A stretch of DNA of 64,000 nucleotides, taken from positions 4,622,406-4,686,405 of the forward strand of contig NZ_CP151800.1 in NCBI RefSeq assembly GCF_038449125.1, read 5' to 3'. Both the position numbers and the translations under genes were made by a program. Below are positions 1 through 10,684 of this stretch, one piece after another. Position 1 is the stretch's first letter. Each line of letters begins with the position of its first letter. The DNA comes from Kosakonia sp. BYX6 (GTDB lineage: Bacteria > Pseudomonadota > Gammaproteobacteria > Enterobacterales > Enterobacteriaceae). Under the pieces are notes generated by a model. That model saw only the letters and a list, made by a program, of their open reading frames with translations, made no database searches and was not told the DNA's origin.

Positions 1-589
1 TGCAGGAGTGCAGAACCAAGTCAGCGCCCAGCGCCAGCGGGTTTTGCAATGCCGGGCTGAGGAAAGTGTTGTCCACCACGCTAATAGCCCCAACTTCACG
101 CGCAAGTTGGCAGATTTTCGCAATATCCACGACGCGCAACAATGGGTTGCTTGGACTTTCTACCAGCACCAGTTTCGGTTTTTCCGCCAGCGCGGCTTTC
201 AGTGCTTGCTCATCCCCTTGATCCACAAAGCGAACGCGGTAACAGCCGCGTTTTTGCAGACTGTCGAACAGGCGATAGCTGCCGCCGTAGCAATCATGCG
301 GCGCAACCAAAAGATCGCCAGGTTTGAGGAACACCGTGGTCACCAGGTGAATCGCCGACATGCCAGTATTGGTCATCACCGCGCCCGCGCCGCCTTCCAG
401 TTCCGCCAGCGCACGCTGTACCACATCGCGCGTTGGGTTGCCGCGACGAGAATAGTCGTGCGTTCGAGGTTCATTGAAACCGGTGAAATTATAGGTGCTG
501 GAGAGGTGGATCGGCGGGACAACGCAACCGTACTGCTCGTCATCGTTCAATCCGCTACGCACTGCGATGGTGGCCTGTTTACGCGTCAT
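1..589 (-). CDS. metB: Cystathionine gamma-synthase, C-terminus cut by window edge
   Basis: Cytoplasmic PLP enzyme of methionine synthesis that joins O-succinylhomoserine and cysteine into cystathionine. Read on the minus strand from the ATG at 589, the protein begins MTRKQATIAVRSGLNDDEQY and contains the NTGMSAIHL and VESPSNPLLRV segments typical of Cys/Met metabolism PLP enzymes; it runs off the window after about 196 residues, before or at the region of the PLP lysine, which cannot be seen. It is divergent from metJ, with a shared control region of Met boxes, so it should be repressed by MetJ with S-adenosylmethionine. Identification rests on near-identity to E. coli MetB and on the metJ neighbour. 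Confidence 0.95.
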   Translation of the reverse strand, partial: MTRKQATIAVRSGLNDDEQYGCVVPPIHLSSTYNFTGFNEPRTHDYSRRGNPTRDVVQRALAELEGGAGAVMTNTGMSAIHLVTTVFLKPGDLLVAPHDCYGGSYRLFDSLQKRGCYRVRFVDQGDEQALKAALAEKPKLVLVESPSNPLLRVVDIAKICQLAREVGAISVVDNTFLSPALQNPLALGADLVLHSC

Positions 590-650
590 GGTGAAGGCTT
601 CCTGGCTTAATGGATGAAAAGTCAGGCAACAGAGTAAACACTGCGATAAT

Positions 651-698
651 AGACGTCAATACATCTGGACATCTAAACTTCTTAGCGTATAGATTGAG
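651..698. promoter_or_regulatory. Tandem Met boxes (MetJ operator)
   Basis: Six consecutive 8-base units lie between the divergent metB and metJ starts with exact 8-base periodicity. The first units read AGACGTCA, ATACATCT and GGACATCT against the MetJ consensus AGACGTCT; later ones (675, 683, 691) are more degenerate. MetJ dimers are known to bind such arrays cooperatively, so both genes are expected to be repressed by MetJ and S-adenosylmethionine. Confidence 0.85.
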
Positions 699-852
699 CA
701 AAAGCATAATAGCCGTTAAAATTATATGCTTTAGTACGGCATAGCTGAGCAATACACCGTGTCACCTCGTTGACTCTACGGTAAACTACGCGGGATTACG
801 GCCTGGGCTTGCCTGGGTTTAGACTAATGACTGAGAGGATTAAAGGTATCTC

Positions 853-1170
853 ATGGCTGAATGGAGCGGCGAATATATCAGCCCATACGCTGAGCACGGC
901 AAGAAGAGTGAGCAAGTAAAGAAAATTACGGTTTCCATTCCTCTTAAGGTGTTAAAAATCCTCACCGATGAACGTACCCGTCGTCAGGTGAACAACCTGC
1001 GCCACGCCACTAACAGCGAGCTGCTGTGCGAGGCGTTTTTGCATGCGTTCACCGGCCAACCTCTGCCGAATGATGAAGATCTGCGTAAAGAGCGCAGCGA
1101 TGAAATCCCGGAAGAGGCGAAAGTGATTATGCGTGAACTGGGCATCGACCCGGATACATGGGAATACTGA
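853..1170 (+). CDS. metJ: Methionine repressor MetJ
   Basis: Ribbon-helix-helix repressor of the methionine regulon with S-adenosylmethionine as corepressor. The 105-residue protein starts [20 protein letters not shown] and has the beta-strand DNA-binding segment [12 protein letters not shown] near residue 22, identical to E. coli over nearly its whole length and of the family's usual size. The start is preceded by a GAGAGGATT-type Shine-Dalgarno stretch. It is divergent from metB and autoregulated through the Met boxes at 651-698. A strong hairpin terminator follows directly. Confidence 0.98.
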   Translation: MAEWSGEYISPYAEHGKKSEQVKKITVSIPLKVLKILTDERTRRQVNNLRHATNSELLCEAFLHAFTGQPLPNDEDLRKERSDEIPEEAKVIMRELGIDPDTWEY

Positions 1171-1177
1171 TTCCAAT

Positions 1178-1209
1178 AAAAAGGGCGGAAGATAACTTCC
1201 GCCCTTTTT
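1178..1209 (+). terminator. Rho-independent terminator of metJ
   Basis: AAGGGCGGAAG and CTTCCGCCCTT form an almost perfect stem with a very short loop, flanked by A and T runs. It begins 8 bases after the metJ stop; the A run also allows function in the opposite direction. Confidence 0.9.
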
Positions 1210-1228
1210 GCTTATCTGGCCTGCCCAA

Positions 1229-1318
1229 TCAGAAGCGCGTCACTTCCGGGTGCACTTCTGCCAGTGAAAGCAGGTAAGACATAAATACGTTTTTCATTGC
1301 TGTCAGCATATCGCTCAT
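1229..1318 (-). CDS. Candidate 29-residue small protein between metJ and rpmE
   Basis: An unbroken minus-strand frame encodes 29 residues beginning MSDMLTAMKNVFMSY and ending EVHPEVTRF. Residues 8-20 are hydrophobic and could form a short amphipathic or membrane-seeking helix. A second in-frame ATG lies directly upstream (1321). No strong Shine-Dalgarno is visible, only a GAGCG. It lies between the metJ and rpmE terminators in a stretch otherwise without genes. I do not recognise a named family. Translation is unproven. Confidence 0.35.
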   Translation of the reverse strand: MSDMLTAMKNVFMSYLLSLAEVHPEVTRF

Positions 1319-1441
1319 CATTTACGCTCATTCATTGTTCAGAAGAATGTATGGCGAAATGATATGCGCGTTTTTTGACCAGAGCAATATTTTTGTGACA
1401 TGCCTCACAAAAATATCTCTCCGCAGGCGAACCGCAGGCAC

Positions 1442-1469
1442 AAAAAAAGCGCCTCTCGGCGCTTTTTTC
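1442..1469 (-). terminator. Rho-independent terminator of rpmE
   Basis: AAAAAGCGCC and GGCGCTTTTTT pair around a CTC-type loop. On the minus strand the hairpin lies 8 bases beyond the rpmE stop and ends in a T run, the classic intrinsic terminator layout. Confidence 0.9.
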
Positions 1470-1477
1470 TTGGCAAC

Positions 1478-1690
1478 TTATTTGCTGCCCGGGATGCTGA
1501 AGCGTTTGTTGAAACGGTCAACACGGCCACCAGTTGCAACATCACGCTGCTTACCGGTGAAGAACGGGTGGCATTTAGCGCACACGTCCAGGTTCAGATC
1601 GCGACCCAGAGTTGAGTGGGTTTTGATCACATTACCGCAAGAGCAAGTTGCAGTAATAGCTACATAATTCGGGTGAATACCTTTTTTCAT
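1478..1690 (-). CDS. rpmE: 50S ribosomal protein L31 (zinc-binding form)
   Basis: Structural protein of the large ribosomal subunit that helps bridge the two subunits. The 70-residue protein [20 protein letters not shown] carries the zinc-binding cysteines: the CSC pair at residues 16 and 18 and the CAKC motif near residues 37-40. This is the C+ zinc form, not the YkgM-type paralogue that lacks cysteines. It is divergent from priA, as in E. coli, with a GGTTTCCC-type ribosome site upstream, and has its own terminator. Confidence 0.98.
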   Translation of the reverse strand: MKKGIHPNYVAITATCSCGNVIKTHSTLGRDLNLDVCAKCHPFFTGKQRDVATGGRVDRFNKRFSIPGSK

Positions 1691-1761
1691 GGGAAACCTC
1701 AGTTTAAGGCCGCGTCGCTCTTCCAGCCCTAACGCCAGACACCACGCGAGTTGATATGTAA

Positions 1762-4089
<2,328 letters not shown>

Positions 4090-4213
4090 TGCTGCGAGCG
4101 AGGGCATAAAATTCAACTTTCATCACACTTTTCGTGAAAATTCTGTAACCGGTGCGGTTAACTATCTGATAAAAATGTGGCAACGCCTGCGCCGTGCATG
4201 CGAGGAGAACAAG

Positions 4214-5239
4214 GTGAAACCCAAAAATCAGGTTGCGGCAGCAACCATGAAAGATGTTGCCATGAAAGCAAAGGTTTCTACGGCAACCGTATCTCGTGCA
4301 TTAATGAACCCGGATAAAGTGTCACAAGCGACCCGCAACCGGGTGGAGCAAGCCGCCATGGAAGTCGGCTATTTGCCCCAATCGATGGGACGCAATGTGA
4401 AGCGCAACGAATCCCGAACCCTGCTGGTCATCGTGCCGGATATTTGCGATCCCTTCTTCAGCGAAATGATTCGTGGTATCGAAGTGACAGCCGCCGAACA
4501 CGGCTACCTGGTGTTGATTGGCGATTGCGCCCATCAAAATCAGCAGGAAAAAACCTTCATTGATCTGATTATCACCAAGCAAATCGACGGCATGTTGCTG
4601 CTGGGTTCGCGCCTGCCTTTTGACGCCAGCATTGAAGAACAACGAAATTTACCGCCGATGGTGATGGCCAACGAGTTTGCGCCGGAACTGGAACTGCCAA
4701 CGGTGCATATCGATAACCTCACCGCCGCCTTTAACGCCGTTAATTATCTGCAAGAACAAGGACATCACCTGATTGGCTGCATCGCTGGCCCGGAAGAGAT
4801 GCCGCTGTGTCACTACCGTTTGCAGGGTTACGTGCAGGCGCTGCGCCGCGCCGGCGTGACCGTTGATCCACACTATATTACGCGCGGTGATTTCACCTTC
4901 GAAGCCGGCGCTCGCGCGCTGGAACAGTTATTAACACTGCCGAAACCGCCGACCGCCGTGTTCTGCCATAGCGATATCATGGCGCTTGGCGCGCTGTCGC
5001 AGGCCAAACGCCGCGGGCTGAAAGTGCCAGATGACTTATCGATTATCGGCTTCGATAACATTTCGTTAGCGGAATATTGCGATCCTCCGTTAACCACCGT
5101 TGCGCAACCCCGCTATGAGATTGGTCGTGAAGCCATGCTGTTGCTGCTGGAACAGCTGCAAGGTCATACGGTTAGCAGCGGATCGCGCCTGATGGATTGT
5201 GAATTAATCCTGCGTGGCAGCACGCGGGCGCTAACGTAA
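4214..5239 (+). CDS. cytR: LacI-family transcriptional regulator CytR
   Basis: Repressor of nucleoside uptake and catabolism genes, acting with CRP and relieved by cytidine. The 341-residue product equals the E. coli length. An N-terminal LacI-type helix-turn-helix (TMKDVAMKAKVSTATVSRAL, about residues 11-30) is followed by a periplasmic-binding-protein-like effector domain. A GTG at 4214 with GAGGAG seven bases upstream is chosen over longer in-frame starts because the start and length match the family. It stands alone between priA and ftsN. Confidence 0.97.
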   Translation: MKPKNQVAAATMKDVAMKAKVSTATVSRALMNPDKVSQATRNRVEQAAMEVGYLPQSMGRNVKRNESRTLLVIVPDICDPFFSEMIRGIEVTAAEHGYLVLIGDCAHQNQQEKTFIDLIITKQIDGMLLLGSRLPFDASIEEQRNLPPMVMANEFAPELELPTVHIDNLTAAFNAVNYLQEQGHHLIGCIAGPEEMPLCHYRLQGYVQALRRAGVTVDPHYITRGDFTFEAGARALEQLLTLPKPPTAVFCHSDIMALGALSQAKRRGLKVPDDLSIIGFDNISLAEYCDPPLTTVAQPRYEIGREAMLLLLEQLQGHTVSSGSRLMDCELILRGSTRALT

Positions 5240-5333
5240 AGCTGCGGGCTTTAAGACGCCCTCTTCTGGTCAAAGCCCCGTCGCTTAAGTAACATGGCGG
5301 GCTGTTAAACGAAATAAATACAGCGAAACGATA

Positions 5334-6323
5334 GTGGCACAACGAGATTATGTACGCCGCAGCCAGTCGGCTCCTTCGCGGCGAAAGACGAGTAACTCAA
5401 GGAAAAAGCAACGCAGGACATCTGCGGTCTCTCCAGCGATGGTCGCTATTGCAGCCGCCGTGCTGGTCGCCTTTATCGGTGGTTTGTACTTTATTACGCA
5501 CCATAAAAAAGAAGAATCTGAGTCACTGCAAAACCAGAAAGTCACCGGTAACGGCTTGCCGCCGAAGCCGGAAGAGCGCTGGCGCTATATTAAAGAACTG
5601 GAAAGCCGCCAGCCAGGCGTGCGTGCGCCGACCGAGCCTTCAGCCGGTGGCGAAGTGAAAAATCCAGATCAGCTCACCGATGAACAACGCCAGTTGTTAG
5701 CGCAAATGCAAGCGGATATGCGCCAGACGCCGACGCAACTCAGCGAAGTGCCGTGGAACGAGCAAACCGCCGAGCAGCGCCAGCAAACGCTGCAACTACA
5801 GCGTCAGCGCCAGGCGCAGCAGCAGTCGCAACAACAGTCGCAGTGGACGCAGACCCAACCGGTGCAGCAGCCTCGCGTGACTGAGCAACCCGCGCGCACT
5901 ACCACGCCGCCGCCGCGCCAGACACAAACACAAACACAAACGCAGCAGCAGAAACCGACATCGACTTCTCAACCGTATCAGGATCTGTTGCAGACGCCGC
6001 CGCACAACACCGCCTCTCAGCCTAAGACGCAGCAGCCTGCGCCTGTGACACATGAAGCGGAAACAGCGAAGCCGCAAACGGCAGAGAAAAAAGATGACCG
6101 CCGCTGGCTGATCCAATGCGGTTCGTTTAAAGGCCAGGATCAGGCTGAAACCGTCCGCGCACAGCTGGCGTTTGAAGGTTTTGACTCTCGCATCACCAGC
6201 AATAATGGTTGGAACCGCGTGGTAATGGGGCCGGTGAAAGGCAAAGATAATGCCGATTCGACCCTCAGCCGCCTGAAAATGGCGGGTCACGCAAACTGCA
6301 TCCGTCTCGCCTCCGGGGGTTGA
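5334..6323 (+). CDS. ftsN: Cell division protein FtsN
   Basis: Late essential divisome protein that triggers septal peptidoglycan synthesis. The 329 residues show a basic cytoplasmic N-terminus with the AQRDYVRRSQ segment that binds FtsA, one membrane segment near residues 33-53 (SPAMVAIAAAVLVAFIGGLY), a long Gln/Thr/Pro-rich periplasmic linker, and a C-terminal SPOR domain from about residue 255 (WLIQCGSF, ending NCIRLASGG) that binds denuded glycan. The start is GTG, as shown by conservation from the first residues. The linker is about 10 residues longer than in E. coli and includes a short QTQTQTQ run from a 6-base tandem repeat near 5925-5943. Confidence 0.97.
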   Translation: MAQRDYVRRSQSAPSRRKTSNSRKKQRRTSAVSPAMVAIAAAVLVAFIGGLYFITHHKKEESESLQNQKVTGNGLPPKPEERWRYIKELESRQPGVRAPTEPSAGGEVKNPDQLTDEQRQLLAQMQADMRQTPTQLSEVPWNEQTAEQRQQTLQLQRQRQAQQQSQQQSQWTQTQPVQQPRVTEQPARTTTPPPRQTQTQTQTQQQKPTSTSQPYQDLLQTPPHNTASQPKTQQPAPVTHEAETAKPQTAEKKDDRRWLIQCGSFKGQDQAETVRAQLAFEGFDSRITSNNGWNRVVMGPVKGKDNADSTLSRLKMAGHANCIRLASGG

Positions 6324-6346
6324 AACCCCCGAAATCCCCCCCATCT
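6320..6346 (+). promoter_or_regulatory. Heat-shock (sigma-32) promoter of hslVU
   Basis: TTGAAA at 6320-6325 and CCCCATCT at 6339-6346 are separated by 13 bases, matching the sigma-32 pattern CTTGAAA - 11 to 16 bases - CCCCATNT. The promoter overlaps the ftsN stop codon and precedes hslV, as in E. coli, where hslVU is a heat-shock operon. Confidence 0.85.
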
Positions 6347-6359
6347 ATAATTGCATTCT

Positions 6360-6380
6360 GCCCCGTACGCTGTGCGGGGC
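6360..6380 (+). promoter_or_regulatory. 5' leader stem-loop of hslVU mRNA
   Basis: GCCCCG and CGGGGC pair around a TACGCTGTG loop just downstream of the heat-shock promoter and 36 bases before hslV. No T run follows, so it is unlikely to terminate. A stem-loop in the hslVU leader has been linked to message stability in E. coli; the same role here is an inference. Confidence 0.65.
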
Positions 6381-6415
6381 GCTGTATTGTGCATTTGTAA
6401 CCAAGGGGTCTGCTC

Positions 6416-6946
6416 GTGACAACAATCGTAAGCGTACGCCGTAACGGCCATGTCGTTATCGCCGGTGATGGCCAGGCCACACTGGGCAACACCGTGATGA
6501 AAGGCAACGTGAAAAAAGTTCGCCGTCTGTATAACGACAAAGTCATCGCAGGCTTTGCGGGCGGCACGGCTGATGCCTTCACGCTGTTTGAATTATTTGA
6601 ACGCAAACTGGAAATGCACCAGGGTCACCTGGTGAAAGCGGCTGTCGAGCTGGCAAAGGATTGGCGTACCGACCGCATGCTGCGCAAGTTGGAAGCGCTG
6701 TTGGCGGTTGCCGACGAAACCGCATCGCTGATCATCACCGGTAACGGCGATGTGATTCAGCCGGAAAATGACCTGATCGCGATCGGTTCCGGCGGGCCAT
6801 ACGCCCAGGCCGCTGCCCGTGCTCTGCTGGAAAACACCGAGCTTGGCGCGCGTGAAATTGCTGAAAAGGCGTTGGGGATCGCAGGTGATATCTGCATCTA
6901 CACCAACCACTTCCATACCATCGAAGAATTACCCTCTAAAGCGTAA
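6416..6946 (+). CDS. hslV: ATP-dependent protease peptidase subunit HslV (ClpQ)
   Basis: Threonine peptidase forming a double hexameric ring that degrades proteins unfolded by HslU (substrates include SulA and RpoH). The 176-residue protein starts at a GTG; after removal of the initiator Met the sequence is [20 protein letters not shown], exposing the catalytic Thr1 of proteasome beta-type hydrolases. Length and sequence match E. coli. It is the first gene of the hslVU operon, 9 bases before hslU, under the heat-shock promoter at 6320-6346. Confidence 0.98.
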   Translation: MTTIVSVRRNGHVVIAGDGQATLGNTVMKGNVKKVRRLYNDKVIAGFAGGTADAFTLFELFERKLEMHQGHLVKAAVELAKDWRTDRMLRKLEALLAVADETASLIITGNGDVIQPENDLIAIGSGGPYAQAAARALLENTELGAREIAEKALGIAGDICIYTNHFHTIEELPSKA

Positions 6947-6955
6947 GGATCTCCC

Positions 6956-8290
6956 ATGTCTGAAATGACCCCACGCGAAATTGTCAGCGAACTGAACAAA
7001 CACATCATCGGCCAGGACGCGGCGAAGCGTTCTGTGGCGATTGCTCTGCGTAACCGCTGGCGTCGTATGCAGCTCGACGAAGAGCTGCGTCATGAAGTCA
7101 CACCAAAAAATATTCTGATGATCGGCCCAACCGGCGTCGGTAAAACCGAAATCGCCCGTCGCCTGGCGAAGCTCGCCAATGCGCCGTTTATCAAAGTCGA
7201 AGCGACCAAGTTCACCGAAGTGGGCTATGTAGGGAAAGAAGTGGACTCTATCATCCGCGATCTGACCGATGCCGCCGTGAAAATGGTGCGTATTCAGTCC
7301 ATCGATAAAAACCGCTACCGCGCGGAAGAAATGGCGGAAGAGCGCATTCTCGACGTGCTGATCCCCCCGGCGAAAAACAACTGGGGCCAGCCAGAACAGG
7401 CCGCTGAACCTTCTGCTGCGCGTCAATCGTTTCGCAAAAAACTGCGCGAAGGCCAGCTCGATGATAAAGAGATTGAAATCGATCTCGCCGCTGCGCCGAT
7501 GGGCGTAGAAATCATGGCGCCTCCGGGCATGGAAGAGATGACCAACCAGCTGCAATCCATGTTTCAGAACCTGGGTGGCCAGAAGCAGAAGCCGCGTAAG
7601 CTGAAAATCAAAGACGCGATGAAGCTGCTGATTGAAGAAGAAGCGGCGAAACTGGTGAACCCGGAAGAGCTGAAGCAGGAAGCCATCGACGCAGTTGAGC
7701 AGCACGGCATCGTGTTTATCGACGAAATCGACAAAATCTGTAAGCGTGGCGGCAACACGTCCGGCCCGGACGTTTCCCGCGAAGGCGTACAGCGCGACCT
7801 GCTGCCGCTGGTAGAAGGCTGCACCGTATCGACCAAGCACGGCATGGTGAAAACTGACCATATCCTGTTTATCGCTTCTGGCGCATTCCAGGTTGCCAGT
7901 CCGTCGGATCTGATCCCGGAGCTGCAAGGCCGTTTACCTATTCGCGTTGAGTTGCAGGCGCTGACCGCCGAAGATTTCGAACGCATTCTGACCGAGCCAA
8001 ATGCCTCTGTGACCGTACAGTACAAAGCGCTGATGGCGACCGAAGGCGTGAACATTGAGTTCACCGACGACGGCATCAAGCGCATCGCTCAGGCGGCATG
8101 GCAGGTGAACGAATCCACAGAAAACATCGGTGCGCGTCGTTTGCATACGGTGCTGGAACGTTTGATGGAAGATATCTCTTATGACGCCAGCGATCTGGGC
8201 GGCGAGACAATCACCATTGATGCAGACTATGTGAGTAAGCATCTTGATGCTTTAGTGGCGGATGAAGATCTGAGCCGTTTTATCTTATAA
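6956..8290 (+). CDS. hslU: ATPase subunit HslU (ClpY) of the HslVU protease
   Basis: AAA+ unfoldase that caps HslV and threads substrates into it. The 444-residue protein has Walker [10 protein letters not shown] near residues 58-66, the GYVGKEVD pore loop near 90, an inserted I-domain (about 110-240), Walker B VFIDEIDK near 255 and a C-terminal AAA+ helical domain ending DLSRFIL, whose tail inserts into HslV. It starts 9 bases after hslV and is followed by a terminator. Confidence 0.98.
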   Translation: MSEMTPREIVSELNKHIIGQDAAKRSVAIALRNRWRRMQLDEELRHEVTPKNILMIGPTGVGKTEIARRLAKLANAPFIKVEATKFTEVGYVGKEVDSIIRDLTDAAVKMVRIQSIDKNRYRAEEMAEERILDVLIPPAKNNWGQPEQAAEPSAARQSFRKKLREGQLDDKEIEIDLAAAPMGVEIMAPPGMEEMTNQLQSMFQNLGGQKQKPRKLKIKDAMKLLIEEEAAKLVNPEELKQEAIDAVEQHGIVFIDEIDKICKRGGNTSGPDVSREGVQRDLLPLVEGCTVSTKHGMVKTDHILFIASGAFQVASPSDLIPELQGRLPIRVELQALTAEDFERILTEPNASVTVQYKALMATEGVNIEFTDDGIKRIAQAAWQVNESTENIGARRLHTVLERLMEDISYDASDLGGETITIDADYVSKHLDALVADEDLSRFIL

Positions 8291-8319
8291 TCCCGGTCAC
8301 AACGTTTTCATCACACTCG

Positions 8320-8344
8320 ATGGGGGCTTTTGCCCCCATTTTTG
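8320..8344 (+). terminator. Rho-independent terminator of hslVU
   Basis: ATGGGGGC and GCCCCCAT pair around TTTT and are followed by a T run, 30 bases beyond the hslU stop. The hairpin lies only 13 bases before the menA start, so menA transcription probably depends on readthrough or on a promoter inside hslU. Confidence 0.88.
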
Positions 8345-8356
8345 TTGGCCAAAATT

Positions 8357-9286
8357 ATGAACGAAACGCAATCTCTGAGCCTTACCCAGGCGTGGCTGGA
8401 AAGCCTGCGACCTAAAACATTACCGCTGGCGTTCGCTGCGATTGTTGTCGGTACCGTGCTGGCGTGGTGGCAGGGTTATTTCGATCCGCTGGTCGCCATG
8501 CTTGCGCTGATCACTGCCGGTTTGCTGCAAATTCTCTCCAATCTCGCCAATGATTACGGTGACGCGGTAAAAGGCAGCGATAAGCCCGATCGCATCGGGC
8601 CGTTGCGTGGCATGCAGAAAGGAGCCATCTCGCTGGCGCAAATGAAACGCGCGCTGATGATTGTGATTGCGCTGAGCTGCATCTCCGGGTTGCTGCTGGT
8701 CACGGCGGCAACGCAAACCATGGCGGATTTTATTGGCTTCCTGGTACTTGGAGGGTTGTCGATTATCGCCGCCATCACTTATACCGTTGGCAAACGCCCT
8801 TACGGCTATCTTGGTCTTGGCGATATTTCTGTGCTGATTTTCTTCGGCTGGATAAGCGTCGTGGGAAGCTGGTATTTGCAGGCGCATATGCTCATTCCGG
8901 CGGTGATTCTACCCGCGACCGCCTGCGGTTTACTGGCGACGGCGGTGCTGAATATCAACAATTTGCGCGATATCGAAAGCGATCGTGAAAATGGTAAAAA
9001 CACGCTGGTGGTGCGTTTAGGGCCAATCAACGCCCGCCGTTATCATGCTGGTTTGCTGATCGGCGCGCTACTGTGCCTGGCGCTGTTCAATCTGTTTTCG
9101 TTGCAAAGCCTTTGGGGCTGGCTGTTCGTGCTGGCGGCGCCGCTACTGATCAAGCAGGCGCGCTTTGTGCTGCGCGAACGCGACCCGCGTGCCATGCCGC
9201 CGATGCTTGAGCGGACGGTCAAAGGCGCGCTGCTGACTAATCTCTTGTTTGTATTAGGGATTATTTTGAGCCAGCAGAATTTTTAA
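8357..9286 (+). CDS. menA: 1,4-dihydroxy-2-naphthoate octaprenyltransferase MenA
   Basis: Inner-membrane prenyltransferase that attaches the octaprenyl chain to 1,4-dihydroxy-2-naphthoate, giving demethylmenaquinone. The 309-residue protein has about eight to nine membrane segments, the UbiA-family motif NDYGDAVKGSDKPDR (near residue 74) and a second Asp-rich site NINNLRDIESDRENGK. The start at 8357 (MNETQSLSLTQAWLESLRPK) matches the E. coli N-terminus; the upstream in-frame ATG would lie inside the hslU terminator. The ribosome site is weak. Confidence 0.96.
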   Translation: MNETQSLSLTQAWLESLRPKTLPLAFAAIVVGTVLAWWQGYFDPLVAMLALITAGLLQILSNLANDYGDAVKGSDKPDRIGPLRGMQKGAISLAQMKRALMIVIALSCISGLLLVTAATQTMADFIGFLVLGGLSIIAAITYTVGKRPYGYLGLGDISVLIFFGWISVVGSWYLQAHMLIPAVILPATACGLLATAVLNINNLRDIESDRENGKNTLVVRLGPINARRYHAGLLIGALLCLALFNLFSLQSLWGWLFVLAAPLLIKQARFVLRERDPRAMPPMLERTVKGALLTNLLFVLGIILSQQNF

Positions 9287-9379
9287 CAGGAAAAAGACGA
9301 ATTAAAAATTGATGGTTTTGCCAACAGTGCGTTATGCGCGATATACTGACGATTCTCGCAGCAACTGAACGTTAATCCT

Positions 9380-9865
9380 ATGAAATACGATACTTCTGAG
9401 CTTTGTGATATCTACCAGGAAGAGATCAACGTTGTTGAACCGCTGTTCTCCAATTTTGGTGGGCGGTCGTCTTTTGGCGGACAAATCATCACGGTGAAAT
9501 GTTTCGAGGATAACGGGTTGCTCTATGATCTGCTCGAACAGAATGGTCGTGGGCGTGTCCTGCTGGTTGACGGTGGCGGTTCAATGCGCCGCGCGTTAAT
9601 CGACGCAGATCTCGCACGCATTGCGGTGCAAAACGAGTGGGAAGGCATGGTGATTTACGGCGCGGTGCGCCAGGTGGATGACCTTGAAGAGCTGGATATT
9701 GGCATTCAGGCGATTGCCGCCATTCCGGTTGGCGCAGTGGGCGAAGGCATTGGCGAAAGCGACGTGCGCGTGAACTTCGGCGGCGTGACCTTCTTCTCCG
9801 GCGACCATCTTTATGCCGACAATACCGGCATTATCCTTTCCGAAGATCCCCTCGATATCGAGTAA
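9380..9865 (+). CDS. rraA: Regulator of ribonuclease activity A
   Basis: Trimeric ring protein that binds RNase E and lowers its activity, also interacting with DEAD-box helicases. The 161-residue protein, [20 protein letters not shown], is almost identical to E. coli RraA (formerly MenG, wrongly taken as a menaquinone methyltransferase). The [15 protein letters not shown] segment is typical of the RraA fold. It lies 93 bases after menA, with its own terminator. Confidence 0.97.
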   Translation: MKYDTSELCDIYQEEINVVEPLFSNFGGRSSFGGQIITVKCFEDNGLLYDLLEQNGRGRVLLVDGGGSMRRALIDADLARIAVQNEWEGMVIYGAVRQVDDLEELDIGIQAIAAIPVGAVGEGIGESDVRVNFGGVTFFSGDHLYADNTGIILSEDPLDIE

Positions 9866-9895
9866 AAAAAGGGTGCCTGATGGCACCCTTTTTTA
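9866..9895 (+). terminator. Rho-independent terminator of rraA
   Basis: AAAAAAAGGGTGCC and GGCACCCTTTTTT form a stem directly at the rraA stop, flanked by A and T runs and therefore possibly active in both directions, serving zapB as well. Confidence 0.88.
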
Positions 9896-9899
9896 TGTG

Positions 9900-9931
9900 T
9901 TATCGGATGGCGCTTCGCCTATCCGACCTAC
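9900..9931. repeat. REP-like palindromic element
   Basis: The sequence TATCGGATGGCGCTTCGCCT followed by ATCCGACCTAC forms an imperfect palindrome of the enterobacterial REP (palindromic unit) type, between the convergent rraA and zapB ends. Related elements occur at 19302, 30029, 38044 and 43578. Confidence 0.75.
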
Positions 9932-9960
9932 CCGATGATTACGCGAAAGATAACGCGTAA

Positions 9961-10341
<381 letters not shown>

Positions 10342-10478
10342 CTAGTGATCGATTGTATGAATCGCGCCTCCCCCTGTCCAGCGCGGAGCCTTGCTGTTTG
10401 CGCTTTGCAACACTTTTCATCCTCATCCTGGTGCAATGCCGCGCTCTACCACTAAATTGTTAATGCCAGGGTTACAAA

Positions 10479-10603
10479 AATGATTCAGCTCACGTTTCGA
10501 ACTGGCGCAAAAACACATCTCAGCGCTCGAAAACGCTCATTTTATGACGCAGTACACACATTTTAATTTCGATATTTCTCGTTTTTGCTCGTTAACGATA
10601 AAT
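10479..10603 (+). promoter_or_regulatory. glpFK control region: CRP-like site and GlpR operators
   Basis: The 478 bases between zapB and glpF hold this control region. AATGA-N6-TCACG at 10479-10494 fits a CRP half-site pair. Two GlpR-like operators follow: ATTTCGATATTTCTCGTTT (10566-10584) and TGCTCGTTAACGATAAAT (10586-10603), which resemble the E. coli glpF operators. Repression by GlpR without glycerol 3-phosphate and activation by cAMP-CRP are expected. The remainder shows no gene. Confidence 0.65.
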
Positions 10604-10684
10604 TAACACTATGTCTACACGACATCATGGGGCGATGTTTCCCCTATGCATACAATAACCATTAAACTTTTGCAGGATCCGATT

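Noticed and set aside
5922-5945. Short tandem repeat of ACAAAC units, considered as a phase-variable microsatellite
   Set aside because: Six-base units keep the reading frame and encode the Gln-Thr linker of FtsN, where length variation is tolerated; no frame switching would result.
6929-7927. 332-residue minus-strand frame opposite hslU
   Set aside because: Antisense shadow of a highly conserved GC-rich gene; His/Phe/Arg-rich composition typical of such shadows.
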